A DNA stretch of 64,000 nucleotides from Thermohalobaculum sp050330995 (GTDB lineage Bacteria > Pseudomonadota > Alphaproteobacteria > Rhodobacterales > Rhodobacteraceae), in assembly GCA_050330995.1 (NCBI GenBank), contig JBHJHI010000053.1, forward strand, positions 25,303 through 89,302. The letters run 5' to 3'. Below the pieces are notes generated by a model. The model worked only from the letters and a program-made list of their open reading frames with translations, had not been told where the DNA came from and ran no database searches. The translations under genes were made by a program, and so were the position numbers. Positions 1 to 9,576 of this stretch are shown in pieces (the stretch's first letter is position 1; the number at the start of each line of letters is the position of its first letter).

Positions 1-1
1 C

Positions 2-412
2 CATCCCGTCGGCTGCGCGGTCGCGCTGAAGGCGATCGAGATCTATCGCCGCCGCGACATCCCCGGCCACGTCGCGCGGATCGCGCCCGCCTTCCAGCAG
101 GGCTTGCGCGCCCATGCCGAGCATCCGCTGGTCGGCGAGGCGCGGGGCGTCGGCCTCCTCGGCGCGCTGGAGCTCTCGCCCGACCGCGAGGCGCGCGCCA
201 CCTTCGCCGAGCCCGGCAAGGTCGGCCCGCGCTTCGCCGAGGAGATGCTGGAGCGCGGCGTGCTGGTGCGCGCGCTCGGCGACACGGTCGCCTTCTGCCC
301 GCCGATGGTGATCGACGAGGCGGGGGTCGAGGAGATGCTGGCCCCCCTCGGCGCCGCGCTCGACGCCACGCTCGACTGGGCCCGCGCCGAGGGGCGCATG
401 ACGCCGGCCTGA
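2..412 (+). CDS. Class III (PLP) aminotransferase, C-terminal part, truncated by window edge
   Basis: The reading frame enters from the left edge and ends at TGA 410-412, so only about the last 136 residues are present. It opens with HPVGCAVALKAIEIY, typical of the C-terminal small domain of class III aminotransferases such as omega-amino acid:pyruvate or putrescine/4-aminobutyrate transaminases. Further family features are GLLGALEL and RGVLVRALGDTVAFCPPMVI. The PLP lysine lies outside the window, so the substrate cannot be assigned. Confidence 0.85.
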   Translation, partial: HPVGCAVALKAIEIYRRRDIPGHVARIAPAFQQGLRAHAEHPLVGEARGVGLLGALELSPDREARATFAEPGKVGPRFAEEMLERGVLVRALGDTVAFCPPMVIDEAGVEEMLAPLGAALDATLDWARAEGRMTPA

Positions 413-560
413 GCCATCGGCCACGGCCCTGCCCGCATTCCGCCCTATTTCGGCCCATATCGCGTCGAAGTTGTGGCATCGGGCGGACCCTCGCCTACAC
501 TGCTCCGACGGCGGGCGCATCGCGTCCGCCCTCGTGTTCGGGCAGCAGGCGAGGCGGTCG

Positions 561-977
561 ATGCGCAACGGGTCACGGGTCGGGGAGATCGCGGAAGGCC
601 GCGGGCTCGCGCTCGCCTTCCTCTCGGGGCTCGCGGCCGGGCTCGGCTACGTCTCGCTCGACCGCTGGGACCCCTACGCGCTCCTGACCCCCGAGGTGGG
701 CCTCGGCCTCGTCGGGATCGGCGCGGTCGGCGCCTTCCTCTCGGTGGTCGCGCGCCTGCCGCGGCTCTCGGACGGGCACGCGGGGCTCCTCGCCATGGCG
801 CTCGGCGTCGCCATCCTCGGCCTCGACGAGCTGCGCGACGAGGACTGGGTCGGCGGCCCGCCGGCCGAGGAGCGCCAGATGGAGCGCAAGTTCGAGCGCA
901 TGCTCGCCCCGGGCGTCGGCACGCTCGACACCGCGCCGGTCCACGGAGCGATCGCGACGGCGCCACGCGTCGGCTGA
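561..977 (+). CDS. Small integral membrane protein of unknown function
   Basis: A 138-residue protein with about three hydrophobic segments: LALAFLSGLAAGLGYVSL, VGLGLVGIGAVGAFLSVV and LLAMALGVAILGL. A charged C-terminal tail contains EERQMERKFERML. ATG 561 is chosen because it sits after a purine-rich stretch (gaggcgg) and directly precedes the first membrane segment; the frame stays open upstream to 471, but that extension has no protein-like character. I recognise no family. It stands alone between the aminotransferase and the EamA transporter. Confidence 0.55.
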   Translation: MRNGSRVGEIAEGRGLALAFLSGLAAGLGYVSLDRWDPYALLTPEVGLGLVGIGAVGAFLSVVARLPRLSDGHAGLLAMALGVAILGLDELRDEDWVGGPPAEERQMERKFERMLAPGVGTLDTAPVHGAIATAPRVG

Positions 978-1262
978 GCCCCCGGCGCGGCCGCGCGGAC
1001 GCCCGGCGGTTCGAACCACCGGATCTCCGCGGCGGATTGCGTCTTCGAGGTTTCGCGGGGGTCGTCTCCATCGTGACGGCGTGGCCGGGGACGCAGGCGT
1101 TCCGGTCGATCCGCGTGGCTCGTCCTCGGGCGCCCCGCGCGGCCGGGGGCATATCCGCCATGACCGGCACGCCTCGTCCCCGCGCTTGCCACGGGGCTGG
1201 CCGGGCGCCATCTCCCGCGGCCGGGCCACGCGCCGCGCCCGGCGTTCCCGCGAGAGGCTCCC

Positions 1263-2198
1263 TTGTCCGTCGGCACCGACGACCGCCCGCTGTTCGGCAT
1301 CGCGCTCAAGCTCGCCTCGGTCGCGGTGCTGCTGGCGATGGCGAGCCTCGTGAAGACCGCGCGCGAGACCATGCCGCCCGGCGAGGTGGTGTTCTTCCGC
1401 TCGCTGTTCGCGATCCCGCCGATCCTGGCCTGGCTCTGGTGGCGCGGCGAGCTCGCTGACGGCCTCCGGGTCCGCGCGCCCCGGCTACACCTCTGGCGCG
1501 GGCTGATGGGCGGCACGGCGATGGGGCTGATCTTCACCGCGCTCGGGCTGATTCCGTTGCCCGAGGTCACGGCGATCGGCTTCGCCGCGCCGGTCCTGGT
1601 CACGGTGTTCGCGGCCCTCTTCCTCGGCGAGCGCCTCCGGATCTGGCGGATCTCGGCGGTCGCGGTCGGGCTCGTCGGCGTCATGGTGATGCTGGCGCCG
1701 CGGCTCTCGGCGGCGGGCGGGGCGAGCACGCCGGACGAGACGTCGGGCGCGCTCGCCATGCTCGGCGCGACGGTGCTGATGGCGGGCGCGATCTGCATGG
1801 TCCGCCGTCTGGTCGCGACCGACGAATCGGCCGCGATCGTGTTCTGGTTCTCGGTGATCTGCACCGGGCTCTCGCTCGTGACCCTGCCGTTCGGCTGGGC
1901 CGTGCCCTCTGGCGCGGTGCTCGGCGCGATGGTGCTGGCCGGCCTCGCCGGGGGCATCGGGCAGATCCTCCTGACCGAGGCCTACCGCCACGCCGACGCC
2001 GGGGTGATCTCGCCGTTCGAGTACGCCTCGCTGGTGATGGCGCTGGCGGTCGGCTGGGCGGTGTTCGGCGAGACCGCGCGGCCGGCGGTGCTGGCGGGCG
2101 CGGCGCTCGTGATCGCCGCGGGCCTGGTGATCGCCTGGCGCGAGAGCCGGACGCGGGCGGCGGTGGGGGCCCCGCGGCCGGCCGGAGGCGCGGGGTGA
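1263..2198 (+). CDS. DMT-superfamily transporter (EamA type)
   Basis: A 311-residue membrane protein with about ten hydrophobic helices in two homologous halves, the EamA/RhaT arrangement of drug/metabolite exporters. Recognisable pieces are the end of the first half (VFAALFLGERLRIW) and a repeat of the helix-3/4 region in the second half (GGIGQILLTEAYRHADAGV, then VFGE). The start is TTG 1263 after gagagg. The substrate is unknown; relatives export amino acids, nucleosides or S-adenosylmethionine. It is convergent with the SDR gene. Confidence 0.85.
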   Translation: MSVGTDDRPLFGIALKLASVAVLLAMASLVKTARETMPPGEVVFFRSLFAIPPILAWLWWRGELADGLRVRAPRLHLWRGLMGGTAMGLIFTALGLIPLPEVTAIGFAAPVLVTVFAALFLGERLRIWRISAVAVGLVGVMVMLAPRLSAAGGASTPDETSGALAMLGATVLMAGAICMVRRLVATDESAAIVFWFSVICTGLSLVTLPFGWAVPSGAVLGAMVLAGLAGGIGQILLTEAYRHADAGVISPFEYASLVMALAVGWAVFGETARPAVLAGAALVIAAGLVIAWRESRTRAAVGAPRPAGGAG

Positions 2199-2225
2199 GG
2201 GCCGGTCGACCTGCTGTAGACCCGA

Positions 2226-2969
2226 CTACGGCGCGAACGCCTCCCCCCGCCAGTCGAACAGCCGCCCCGACTGCTCCGGCCCGAGCCGCGACAGCACGCC
2301 GAGCAGGTGTTCCGCCGCCTCGTCCGGCTCGAACAGGTCCTCCTCCTTCACGAAGCCGCGGAAGGGCTCGGACAGCTCGGTCTTCACCGTGCCGGGCTGG
2401 AGGCCGGTGATCACCAGCTCGCGCCGGCGCCGCCCCTCCTCGATCGCGAGGCAGGTCAGGATCTGGTTCAGCGCCGCCTTCGAGGCGCGGTAGCTGTACC
2501 AGCCGCCCGCCTTGTTGTCCGAGATCGAGCCGACCCGCGCCGAGAGCGCGGCGAACACCGCCGGTTCGCGGCGCGGGATCAGGGGCAGGAAGTGCTTGGC
2601 CACGAGCGCGGGGCCCGTGGCGTTGATGGCGTAGGAGCGGGCGAAGCCCGCCGCCGTCAGGTCGCGCCAGGTCTTCTCGGGGAAGTGGTCGTCCGCGTGC
2701 AGCAGGCCGACCGCGCAGATCACGAGACGCAGCCCGGCGTCCTCGCCGATCGCGCCCGCGGCCGCCTCGATGCTCGCCTCGTCGGTCACGTCGATCCGGC
2801 CGGGAACCACGCCCTCGGCCTCTGGCACCCGTCCGGAGCGCGAGAGGGCGTGGACGCGGCCGATGCCGTCGAGGCCCGCGAGCGCGCGCACGAAGGCCTG
2901 GCCGAGCCCGCCGGAGGCGCCGATCACCGCCGCGTCGACGGGGCGGCCCAGATGGGAGAAGTCGATCAT
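2226..2969 (-). CDS. SDR-family NAD(P)-dependent oxidoreductase (C-factor-like)
   Basis: A classical short-chain dehydrogenase/reductase of 247 residues. The Rossmann glycine motif GASGGLG is near residue 18, an AVG variant of the NNAG motif (ICAVGLL) near 85, and the catalytic Tyr-x3-Lys as YRASK near 160, followed by PGTVKTEL. The sequence resembles the CsgA/C-factor-like SDR subgroup. The substrate is unknown. No good Shine-Dalgarno is visible before ATG 2969, so the start is less certain than the family. Confidence 0.85.
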   Translation of the reverse strand: MIDFSHLGRPVDAAVIGASGGLGQAFVRALAGLDGIGRVHALSRSGRVPEAEGVVPGRIDVTDEASIEAAAGAIGEDAGLRLVICAVGLLHADDHFPEKTWRDLTAAGFARSYAINATGPALVAKHFLPLIPRREPAVFAALSARVGSISDNKAGGWYSYRASKAALNQILTCLAIEEGRRRRELVITGLQPGTVKTELSEPFRGFVKEEDLFEPDEAAEHLLGVLSRLGPEQSGRLFDWRGEAFAP

Positions 2970-3077
2970 GGCGGCCGAAGTGCGCCGCCCGGCCGAGCGG
3001 TCAAGCGCGGCTGATCGGCTGCCGTGTCCTGGCCGCGCATCGCGGCGCCTCGACCCGTCGCGGGGCGCGCGTCCCCG

Positions 3078-3473
3078 TCACGTCGCGGGACGAGCCTCCA
3101 CGAAGGCCCAGGCCGCGTCCTCCTCGCCCGGATCGAAGGTGCGCGCGTCAATCGGCGCGATCTTGTCGTTCGCCTCGATCATCCGCCGCGCGATCTCGGG
3201 CGCGCCGACGACCGCGTAGCGCCCGACGCGGGCGGGCGAGCGGAACTGCGCGCGCAGCCCCTCGAGCGAGAAGCCCGCGACCGCGTCGCCCGGACCGCCG
3301 AAGTCGTGCAGGATCAGGAGCATCCGGATCGGCTCGTCGTGGCGGTCGAACGCCTCGTTCATGGTGCGCGCGAGGTCGGCCATCTCGTCGGTACCGACGC
3401 CGCCCTCGATGCGGAAGGCGTAGACGCGCTCGTCGCTCGCGGGGATCTGTCGGATGGCGTCGGTCGTCAGCAT
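3078..3473 (-). CDS. STAS/SpoIIAA-like domain protein
   Basis: A 131-residue protein that matches the SpoIIAA-like (STAS/SEC14) single-domain family: YAFRIEGGVGTDEM at the N-terminus, LLILHDFGGPGDAV in the core beta strand, and GRYAVVGAP then ARTFDPGEEDAAWAFV at the end. Members of this family are small cytoplasmic alpha/beta proteins, mostly uncharacterised. ATG 3473 is preferred over the upstream in-frame ATG 3548 because homologous sequence starts near it and a gcgagg element precedes it. Confidence 0.7.
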   Translation of the reverse strand: MLTTDAIRQIPASDERVYAFRIEGGVGTDEMADLARTMNEAFDRHDEPIRMLLILHDFGGPGDAVAGFSLEGLRAQFRSPARVGRYAVVGAPEIARRMIEANDKIAPIDARTFDPGEEDAAWAFVEARPAT

Positions 3474-3567
3474 GGCGCGGCCTCGCAGGGGGTTGGCGAC
3501 GGGGCAACCGCCGCCCCGGCATCCCGGTTTCGTTCGCGCCCGCGCCACCTCGCGTCAGGGGGGCGGT

Positions 3568-4344
3568 TCAGCGCCCGCGCCAGACCGGCGTGCGCTTGGA
3601 CAGGAACGCCTCCATCCCCTCGCGGAAATCCTCGGAGAGATAGCACATCGTCACCAGATCGGCGTCCTCGGCCGCGGGGCCGTCGGTCATGACGCGGCGC
3701 AGCCCCTCCTTGGTCGCGCGCATGGTCAGCGGCGCGTGCTCGGCCATCACGCCTGCGAGGCGGCGCGCCTCGGCCATCACCGCGTCGGCGTCGGCGAGCA
3801 CCCGGGCGACGAGGCCGATGCGCTCGGCCTCGGCCGCCTCGATCAACCGCGCGGTCAGCAGGATCTCGCGGGTGCGGCCGTGGCCGAGCAGGGTGGCGAG
3901 GCGGGCGAGCGAGTCGGTGGAGAGGCAGTTGCCGAGCGTGCGCGCGATCGGGAAGCCGAAGCGCAGCCGCTCGTCGGCAAGGCGGATGTCGCAGGCGGCC
4001 GCGATCGCGGCCCCGCCGCCGGTGCAGGCCCCGGCGATCGCGGCGATGGTCGGCACCGGGCAGCGCTCGATCGCGTCGAACACCGCGCTCATGCGCTTCT
4101 CGTAGCCGAGCGCGTCCTCGGCGGTCTCGAAGGCGCGGAACTGCGTCATGTCGGTGCCGGCGGCGAAGGCGCGCCCGCCCGCCCCGGCGACGATCAGCGC
4201 GTGGACCGAGCCGTCGGTCGGCATCGAGCGGCAGATGTCGGCCAGCCCCTCGTACATCGCGAAGGTGAGCGCGTTGCGGCTCTGGGGCCGGTTGAAGGTG
4301 ACGACGGCCACGCCGTCCTCGACCTGGTGGATCAGCTCGTCCAT
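3568..4344 (-). CDS. Enoyl-CoA hydratase/isomerase family protein
   Basis: A 258-residue crotonase-fold protein. It has VVTFNRPQSRNALTFAMY at the N-terminus, the oxyanion-hole segment AFAAGTDM near residue 60 and a second one around AIAGACTGGGAAIAAACD near 100. The typical C-terminal helices include FLSKRTPVWRGR. It probably acts on an acyl-CoA in fatty-acid or amino-acid breakdown; the exact substrate is open. ATG 4344 is supported by a gggagg Shine-Dalgarno; the frame continues far upstream only because the GC-rich DNA lacks stops. Confidence 0.88.
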   Translation of the reverse strand: MDELIHQVEDGVAVVTFNRPQSRNALTFAMYEGLADICRSMPTDGSVHALIVAGAGGRAFAAGTDMTQFRAFETAEDALGYEKRMSAVFDAIERCPVPTIAAIAGACTGGGAAIAAACDIRLADERLRFGFPIARTLGNCLSTDSLARLATLLGHGRTREILLTARLIEAAEAERIGLVARVLADADAVMAEARRLAGVMAEHAPLTMRATKEGLRRVMTDGPAAEDADLVTMCYLSEDFREGMEAFLSKRTPVWRGR

Positions 4345-4831
4345 GAACCCTCCCTGCGGCCGGTCTCGCGGATCGCCGGCGCTCGCGCCGCCCAAGGGCA
4401 CGGCCCGACGGCCTCCGGTCAACCCCGTCGGCGCCCCCTCTGGCAGGTCGGCTCGACGTCTTCGTCGTCGTAGGCCGTTGGCGGAGAAGAGGCCGCGATC
4501 GAGCGCGGTGCGAAAACCGACCCGCGACCGGCGCCCCCGGCGGGTCGGTTCGACGCCCGTGCGGGCGCTGACATGCCGTGGCCGGACGACGACGCGGGAC
4601 GAACCGACCGGCGGGGCCTGCCTCCATCGGCGGAACCGGGCTTTCGCGCCGGTGGTTCGCAGGGCACGGATCGGGACACGGGCGGGGTTGTCGCAGGCGG
4701 CATCGTGCTTACGATCGCGCTGCAACATGGCGGGTCTCGCCCGGCACCGCACCGCCATCGTACCGGCCGCGGGCCGGATGCCGCCCCGGCCGCCGGCCGG
4801 ATCGCCAAGACGCATAAGGGGACGCGCTCCC
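4345..4831. other. Intergenic region between divergent enoyl-CoA hydratase and glgB
   Basis: 487 bases without a convincing gene. All frames are open over long stretches, but the translations are Arg/Pro/Ala-rich and lack family features. The only local signal I see is a weak promoter-like element before glgB at 4688-4715. No repeat or strong hairpin stands out. Confidence 0.6.
4688..4715 (+). promoter_or_regulatory. Candidate sigma-70-type promoter for glgB
   Basis: TTGTCG at 4688-4693 and TACGAT at 4710-4715 are separated by 16 bases and lie about 115 bases before the glgB ATG. Each hexamer matches the consensus at four of six positions. In DNA this GC-rich such a pair is suggestive only. 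Confidence 0.3.
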
Positions 4832-7024
4832 ATGGCCGACATCATCGCCGAGCCCGACGCGGCCGCGCTCGACGCCCTCGCCCGCGGCGAGCACGCCGAC
4901 CCGTTCGCCCTCCTCGGGCCGCACCGCACGCCGGCGGGCTGGCGCGTCATGGCGATCGTGCCGGGCGCGGAGGCCGTCTCGCTCACCGGCCGGGCCGGCG
5001 ACACCATCGCCGAGATGCACGCGGCCGGCCCGGACGGGCTCTGGCGCGCCGATCTGGACGACCATCCCGGCGCCTACCGCTTCACGGCCCGGCGCGGCGG
5101 CGACGTCTGGCGGGTCGAGGACCCCTACCGTTTCGGCCCGATCATGGGCGAGCAGGACGAGCACTATATCGCCGAGGGCACGCACAAGCGGCTCTGGCGG
5201 GTGCTCGGCGCGCACGTGACGGCGATGGACGGCGAGCCGGGCGTCGCCTTCGCGGTCTGGGCGCCCTCGGCCAGGCGCGTCTCGGTGGTCGGCGACTTCA
5301 ACGACTGGGACGGGCGGCGCCACGTCATGCGCTGGCGCGGCTCGACCGGCTGCGCCGAGATCTTCGTGCCCGGCCTCGGCGACGGCACGCGCTACAAGTA
5401 CGAGATCCTGGGCGCCGACGGCGAGGTGCATCTCAAGGCCGATCCGGTCGGCTTCGGCGCCGACCACCCGCCCGACAACGCCTCGATCGTGCGCGACCTC
5501 TCGGGCCACGACTGGGCCGACGGCGCGTGGATGGACGCCCGCGCCGCCTCGCACCGCGTCGACGCCCCGGTCAGCGTCTACGAGGTGCACCTCGGCTCGT
5601 GGCAGAGGCGCGCGGACGGTGGGCGCCTCGGCTGGGACGAGCTGGCCGAGCGGCTGGTGCCCTACGCCGCCGAGATGGGCTTCACCCATCTCGAGCTGAT
5701 GCCGGTCTCGGAGTTCCCGTTCGACGGCTCCTGGGGCTACCAGCCGGTCGGGCTGTTCGCGCCGACCTCGCGCTTCGGCCGGCCCGAAGGCTTCAAGCGC
5801 TTCGTGGACGCGGCGCACCGCGCCGGGCTCGGCGTGATCCTCGACTGGGTGGTCGGCCACTTCCCGACCGACCCCCATGGCCTCGGCCGCTTCGACGGCA
5901 CCGCGCTCTACGAGCACGCCGACCCGCGCGAGGGTTTCCACAAGGACTGGAACACGCTGATCTACAACTACGGCCGGCCGACGGTGCAGAACTACCTGGT
6001 CTCGAACGCGCTCTACTGGCTGGAGGAGTTCCACGCCGACGGGCTGCGCGTCGACGCGGTCGCCTCGATGCTCTATCGCGACTACTCGCGCTCGGACGGC
6101 GAATGGGTGGCGAACAAGTACGGCGGACGCGAGAACCTGGAGGCGATCGAGTTCCTGCAGCGCACCAACCGCGAGGTCTACGGCGCGCACGAGGGCGCGG
6201 TGACGGTGGCCGAGGAATCGACCGCCTGGCCGGGCGTGTCGCGCCCGGTTCACGACGGCGGGCTCGGCTTCGGCTTCAAGTGGAACATGGGCTGGATGAA
6301 CGACACGCTTCGCTACATGCAGGAAGCGCACGAGCATCGCCGCCACCACCACGACAAGATGACCTTCGGGCTGCACTACGCCTTCAGCGAGAACTTCGTA
6401 CTGCCGCTCAGCCACGACGAGGTGGTGCACGGCAAGGGCTCGCTGATCGGGCGGATGCCGGGCGACGACTGGCAGCGCCACGCGAACCTGCGCGCGTACT
6501 ACGGCTTCATGTGGGGCCATCCGGGCAAGAAGCTCCTGTTCATGGGCGGGGAACTCGCGCAGGAAGCCGAGTGGAACCACGACGCCGGCCTCGACTGGCA
6601 GGGCGCCGACGGGTCGCTGAAGCGGGGCGTGCGCCGGCTGGTCGCCGATCTGAACCGGCTCTACCGCGACACCCCGGCGCTCCACGCGCGCGACTGCGAT
6701 CCCTCGGGCTTCGAGTGGGTCGACGGCGGGGCGAACGAGGCCTCGGTGCTGGCTTGGCTCCGCCATGGCCCCGAGGGGACGCCACCGGTGCTCTGCCTCT
6801 ACAACTTCAGCCATGTCGAGCACGCCGACTGGCGCTTCGGCGTACCCCACGCCGGGCGCTGGGAGGAGGTGCTCAACACCGACGCCGAGATCTACGGCGG
6901 CTCGGGGCGGGGCAACATGGGCGGCTCGGACACGGTCGACGAGCCGACCCACGGCAAGCCGCACGCCGTGACCGCGACACTGCCGCCGCTTTCGGCCGTG
7001 TTCTTCCGCTATCGGCCGGGCTGA
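4832..7024 (+). CDS. glgB: 1,4-alpha-glucan branching enzyme
   Basis: A 730-residue GH13 branching enzyme that creates alpha-1,6 branches in glycogen. Order: an N-terminal DPFALLGPH module, a CBM48-type domain (FAVWAPSARRVSVVGDFNDW), then the catalytic barrel with SWGYQPVGLFAP. The nucleophile is in DGLRVDAV (Asp408), the acid/base in VAEES (Glu461), and the third acid in SHDEVVHGK (Asp529). The C-terminal all-beta domain ends with LPPLSAVFFRYRPG. ATG 4832 follows an aagggg Shine-Dalgarno. It runs in tandem with the next GH13 gene (89-base gap), but no glgA, glgC, glgP or glgX is in the window. Confidence 0.97.
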   Translation: MADIIAEPDAAALDALARGEHADPFALLGPHRTPAGWRVMAIVPGAEAVSLTGRAGDTIAEMHAAGPDGLWRADLDDHPGAYRFTARRGGDVWRVEDPYRFGPIMGEQDEHYIAEGTHKRLWRVLGAHVTAMDGEPGVAFAVWAPSARRVSVVGDFNDWDGRRHVMRWRGSTGCAEIFVPGLGDGTRYKYEILGADGEVHLKADPVGFGADHPPDNASIVRDLSGHDWADGAWMDARAASHRVDAPVSVYEVHLGSWQRRADGGRLGWDELAERLVPYAAEMGFTHLELMPVSEFPFDGSWGYQPVGLFAPTSRFGRPEGFKRFVDAAHRAGLGVILDWVVGHFPTDPHGLGRFDGTALYEHADPREGFHKDWNTLIYNYGRPTVQNYLVSNALYWLEEFHADGLRVDAVASMLYRDYSRSDGEWVANKYGGRENLEAIEFLQRTNREVYGAHEGAVTVAEESTAWPGVSRPVHDGGLGFGFKWNMGWMNDTLRYMQEAHEHRRHHHDKMTFGLHYAFSENFVLPLSHDEVVHGKGSLIGRMPGDDWQRHANLRAYYGFMWGHPGKKLLFMGGELAQEAEWNHDAGLDWQGADGSLKRGVRRLVADLNRLYRDTPALHARDCDPSGFEWVDGGANEASVLAWLRHGPEGTPPVLCLYNFSHVEHADWRFGVPHAGRWEEVLNTDAEIYGGSGRGNMGGSDTVDEPTHGKPHAVTATLPPLSAVFFRYRPG

Positions 7025-7113
7025 GGCCCGAGCCGCCGACACGACCGGACCGAGGTCCGATCCGACGATACCGCCGGGCGGGGGATCCGGCCGCCGACGA
7101 AGGGGGGCGCCCG

Positions 7114-9534
7114 ATGAACGTGATCGACAGCCAAGCCATGCTCTCGATCGACGAGGCCGCGACAGAAGGGCTCGCCGCCTTCGCGCGCGACCGCCTCGCC
7201 AACGCCGACACGCATTTCGGAGCGTCGAGCGACATCGCCCGCCGGCTCGGCGCGCATCTGGTCGACGGCCGCGCCGAGATCGGCTTCTGGGCGCCGGAGC
7301 TTCTGGAGCGGCGCGTGCCCGACGGCGACGTGTTCGTCGAGGTGTTCGAGCCGCTGGAGCCGATCTCGCTCGAGACCTCGCGCCAGAGCGTGCGCTTCCG
7401 CGTCACCCGCCTGCCGGCCGAGCGCGTCGAGGCCTATGTCTTCGCCGCCGTGCGCGGCATGACGGCGGGCACGCGCGAGCGGCTCGGGCACTTCTACGCC
7501 CTCGCTTGGCGCGACGGCGAGGGCCGCTGGCAGCGCATCCTCGACCCGCTCGCCCATTCCCTGCCGTTCGGCGCCTTCGCCCCGGCCGAGTTCTACGATC
7601 TCGCCGCCATGCAGTCCGCCCGGAAGGACAGGGCCTATTTCGAGGGACTGCGCGCGGGGAGCGGCGGCGAGGGCCGGGCCGGCGACGCGCCGGTCAAGCT
7701 CGGCCCCGTGACCAACATCCTCCAGGTCCACGTACCCACCGCCACCGCCGGGCGCACGCTCGCCTCGCTGACCCGCGAGGTCGAGCACATCGCCGAGCGC
7801 GTGCGCGCGGGGCGCGATCTGGAGCCGGCCGAGCGGCTGTTCGCGGGCTACGAGGCGATCCAGCTCCTGCCCGTCGAGCCCACCACCGTCTACGAGGCCG
7901 GCCCGGCCTTCTGGGACGAGGAAGGCGAGGTCGACGAGAACGGCACCGTCGCGGTGACGCTGCGCCGGCCCGACACCACCAACTGGGGCTACGACGTGGT
8001 GATCGCGGGCAGCGCGGCGGTGAACCCCGCGCTCCTGGAGAGCGGGCGTCCCGACGAGCTGGTCGACCTCGCCGCGACCCTGCACAACTTCCCGTCGGGA
8101 CCGATCAAGCTGATCTTCGACGTGGTCTACGGCCACGCCGACAACCAGGGCTTGGCGGTCCTGAACCGCCATTACTTCTCCGGGCCGAACATGTACGGCC
8201 AGAACATGAACTACCGCAACTGGCAGGTGCGGGCGATCATGCTGGAGATGCAGCGGCGCAAGGTCGACTTCGGCGCCGACGGCGTGCGCGTCGACGGCGC
8301 GCAGGACTTCAAGTGGTGGGACGGCGATGCCGAGAAGAACCGCCACGACGACGACTACCTGCAATCGATGGCCGACATCGTGCAGGAGGTGGCCGGCCTG
8401 CGCTACCGCCCCTGGATGATCTTCGAGGACGGCCGCCCCTGGCCGCAGGAGGACTGGGAGCTGTCCTCGACCTACCGCGCCGTGATCGAGGGGCAGCGCG
8501 ATCCGGACGTGTTCCAGTGGGGCCCGCTCACCTTCGCGCACAACACGCCGTTTCTCTACACCTACTGGCTGTCGAAGTGGTGGCGGATCCGCCAGATGAT
8601 CGAGCGGGGCGAGAACTGGATCTCGGGCACCGCCAACCACGACACGCTGCGCCGCGGCACGCAGATCTCGCCGAAGCTCAACATCAACACGCGCCTCGGC
8701 GACACGCGCATGGAGATCCTCGACAAGGCATACGACAACCCGGCCGTGTCGCTCCTGACCTACGCCGCCTTCCCCGGCGTGCCGATGGACTTCCTGAACG
8801 CCTCGGCGCGCGCCTCCTGGGGCTTCATCCGCAACCAGGACGACCGCTACGGCGTGAAGGTGGTCGCCGAGGAAGCCATCTCGCTCAAGTGGCAGGTGGA
8901 CGAGTACGCCTACTCGGTGCCCGGCGCCTTCTCGCGGCTGAAGGCGATGGGCTTCGAGACGCGCAAGGCGCTCGCGCGCTTCCTCGAGTTCCTGCCGGCG
9001 CTGGTGGAGGTGACCGACTACGACCTCGACGTGATCGCGAAGCTGTTGAACGAGGTCGATCCACCGCTCGAAGGGCCGGAGGAGTACACCGTTCCGGTGC
9101 TGAAGAAGATCGCGCGCGCCTGGATGGACGACATGCACGACTACTGCAATGTCGCGAACTACCACGAGCTGCTGTCCGAGGCGCAGACCGCGTTCAACCA
9201 CTGCCTGCGCCATTTCCGGCGGGCGCGGCCGTGGCTCAGGCGCAACCTGACGGCAGAGGAGCATTTCGACTACCACCGCCCGGTCGACGGCACGACGCTG
9301 TTCACGGCGCTGCGCCGCGGCCCCGACGGCGAGCGGGTCTACACGATCGCGCACATGGAGGGCTCGGCGCTCTACGGCCTAGACCCGATGACCCTCGCCG
9401 TGCCGGGGATCGAGGGCGAGGGCTGGCGTCTCGCGCTCAGGACGCCGCCGATCGGCGGCGACTACACCGGCGGCGTGCTCGATCTGAAGGACGGCATGGG
9501 GCTCGTGTTCGTGCAGGGCGGCGCGGCGGGCTGA
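7114..9534 (+). CDS. GH13-type glycoside hydrolase resembling glucosylglycerol hydrolase
   Basis: An 806-residue cytosolic protein with an alpha-amylase-like barrel. FDVVYGHADNQG resembles the region I, ADGVRVDGAQDFKWW the nucleophile strand (Asp near residue 392), WMIFEDGRPWP the acid/base strand, and GTANHDTLRRGTQ the third acid region. An N-terminal beta domain of about 200 residues (IGFWAPELLERR) precedes it. The layout and motifs fit the glucosylglycerol hydrolase-like group best known from cyanobacteria, but I assign that from memory of the family and not from a search. If right, it would release glucose and glycerol from a compatible solute. A 6-bp hairpin lies just after the stop. Confidence 0.55.
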   Translation: MNVIDSQAMLSIDEAATEGLAAFARDRLANADTHFGASSDIARRLGAHLVDGRAEIGFWAPELLERRVPDGDVFVEVFEPLEPISLETSRQSVRFRVTRLPAERVEAYVFAAVRGMTAGTRERLGHFYALAWRDGEGRWQRILDPLAHSLPFGAFAPAEFYDLAAMQSARKDRAYFEGLRAGSGGEGRAGDAPVKLGPVTNILQVHVPTATAGRTLASLTREVEHIAERVRAGRDLEPAERLFAGYEAIQLLPVEPTTVYEAGPAFWDEEGEVDENGTVAVTLRRPDTTNWGYDVVIAGSAAVNPALLESGRPDELVDLAATLHNFPSGPIKLIFDVVYGHADNQGLAVLNRHYFSGPNMYGQNMNYRNWQVRAIMLEMQRRKVDFGADGVRVDGAQDFKWWDGDAEKNRHDDDYLQSMADIVQEVAGLRYRPWMIFEDGRPWPQEDWELSSTYRAVIEGQRDPDVFQWGPLTFAHNTPFLYTYWLSKWWRIRQMIERGENWISGTANHDTLRRGTQISPKLNINTRLGDTRMEILDKAYDNPAVSLLTYAAFPGVPMDFLNASARASWGFIRNQDDRYGVKVVAEEAISLKWQVDEYAYSVPGAFSRLKAMGFETRKALARFLEFLPALVEVTDYDLDVIAKLLNEVDPPLEGPEEYTVPVLKKIARAWMDDMHDYCNVANYHELLSEAQTAFNHCLRHFRRARPWLRRNLTAEEHFDYHRPVDGTTLFTALRRGPDGERVYTIAHMEGSALYGLDPMTLAVPGIEGEGWRLALRTPPIGGDYTGGVLDLKDGMGLVFVQGGAAG

Positions 9535-9538
9535 GCTC

Positions 9539-9560
9539 CGCCACCCCGCCCGCCGTGGCG
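9539..9560 (+). terminator. Hairpin between convergent GH13 gene and olsB
   Basis: CGCCAC (9539-9544) pairs with GTGGCG (9555-9560) over a ten-base loop, immediately after the GH13 stop. There is no T-tract, so at most a weak or factor-assisted terminator. Confidence 0.3.
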
Positions 9561-9576
9561 ACGGCCCCGGCGCCGG

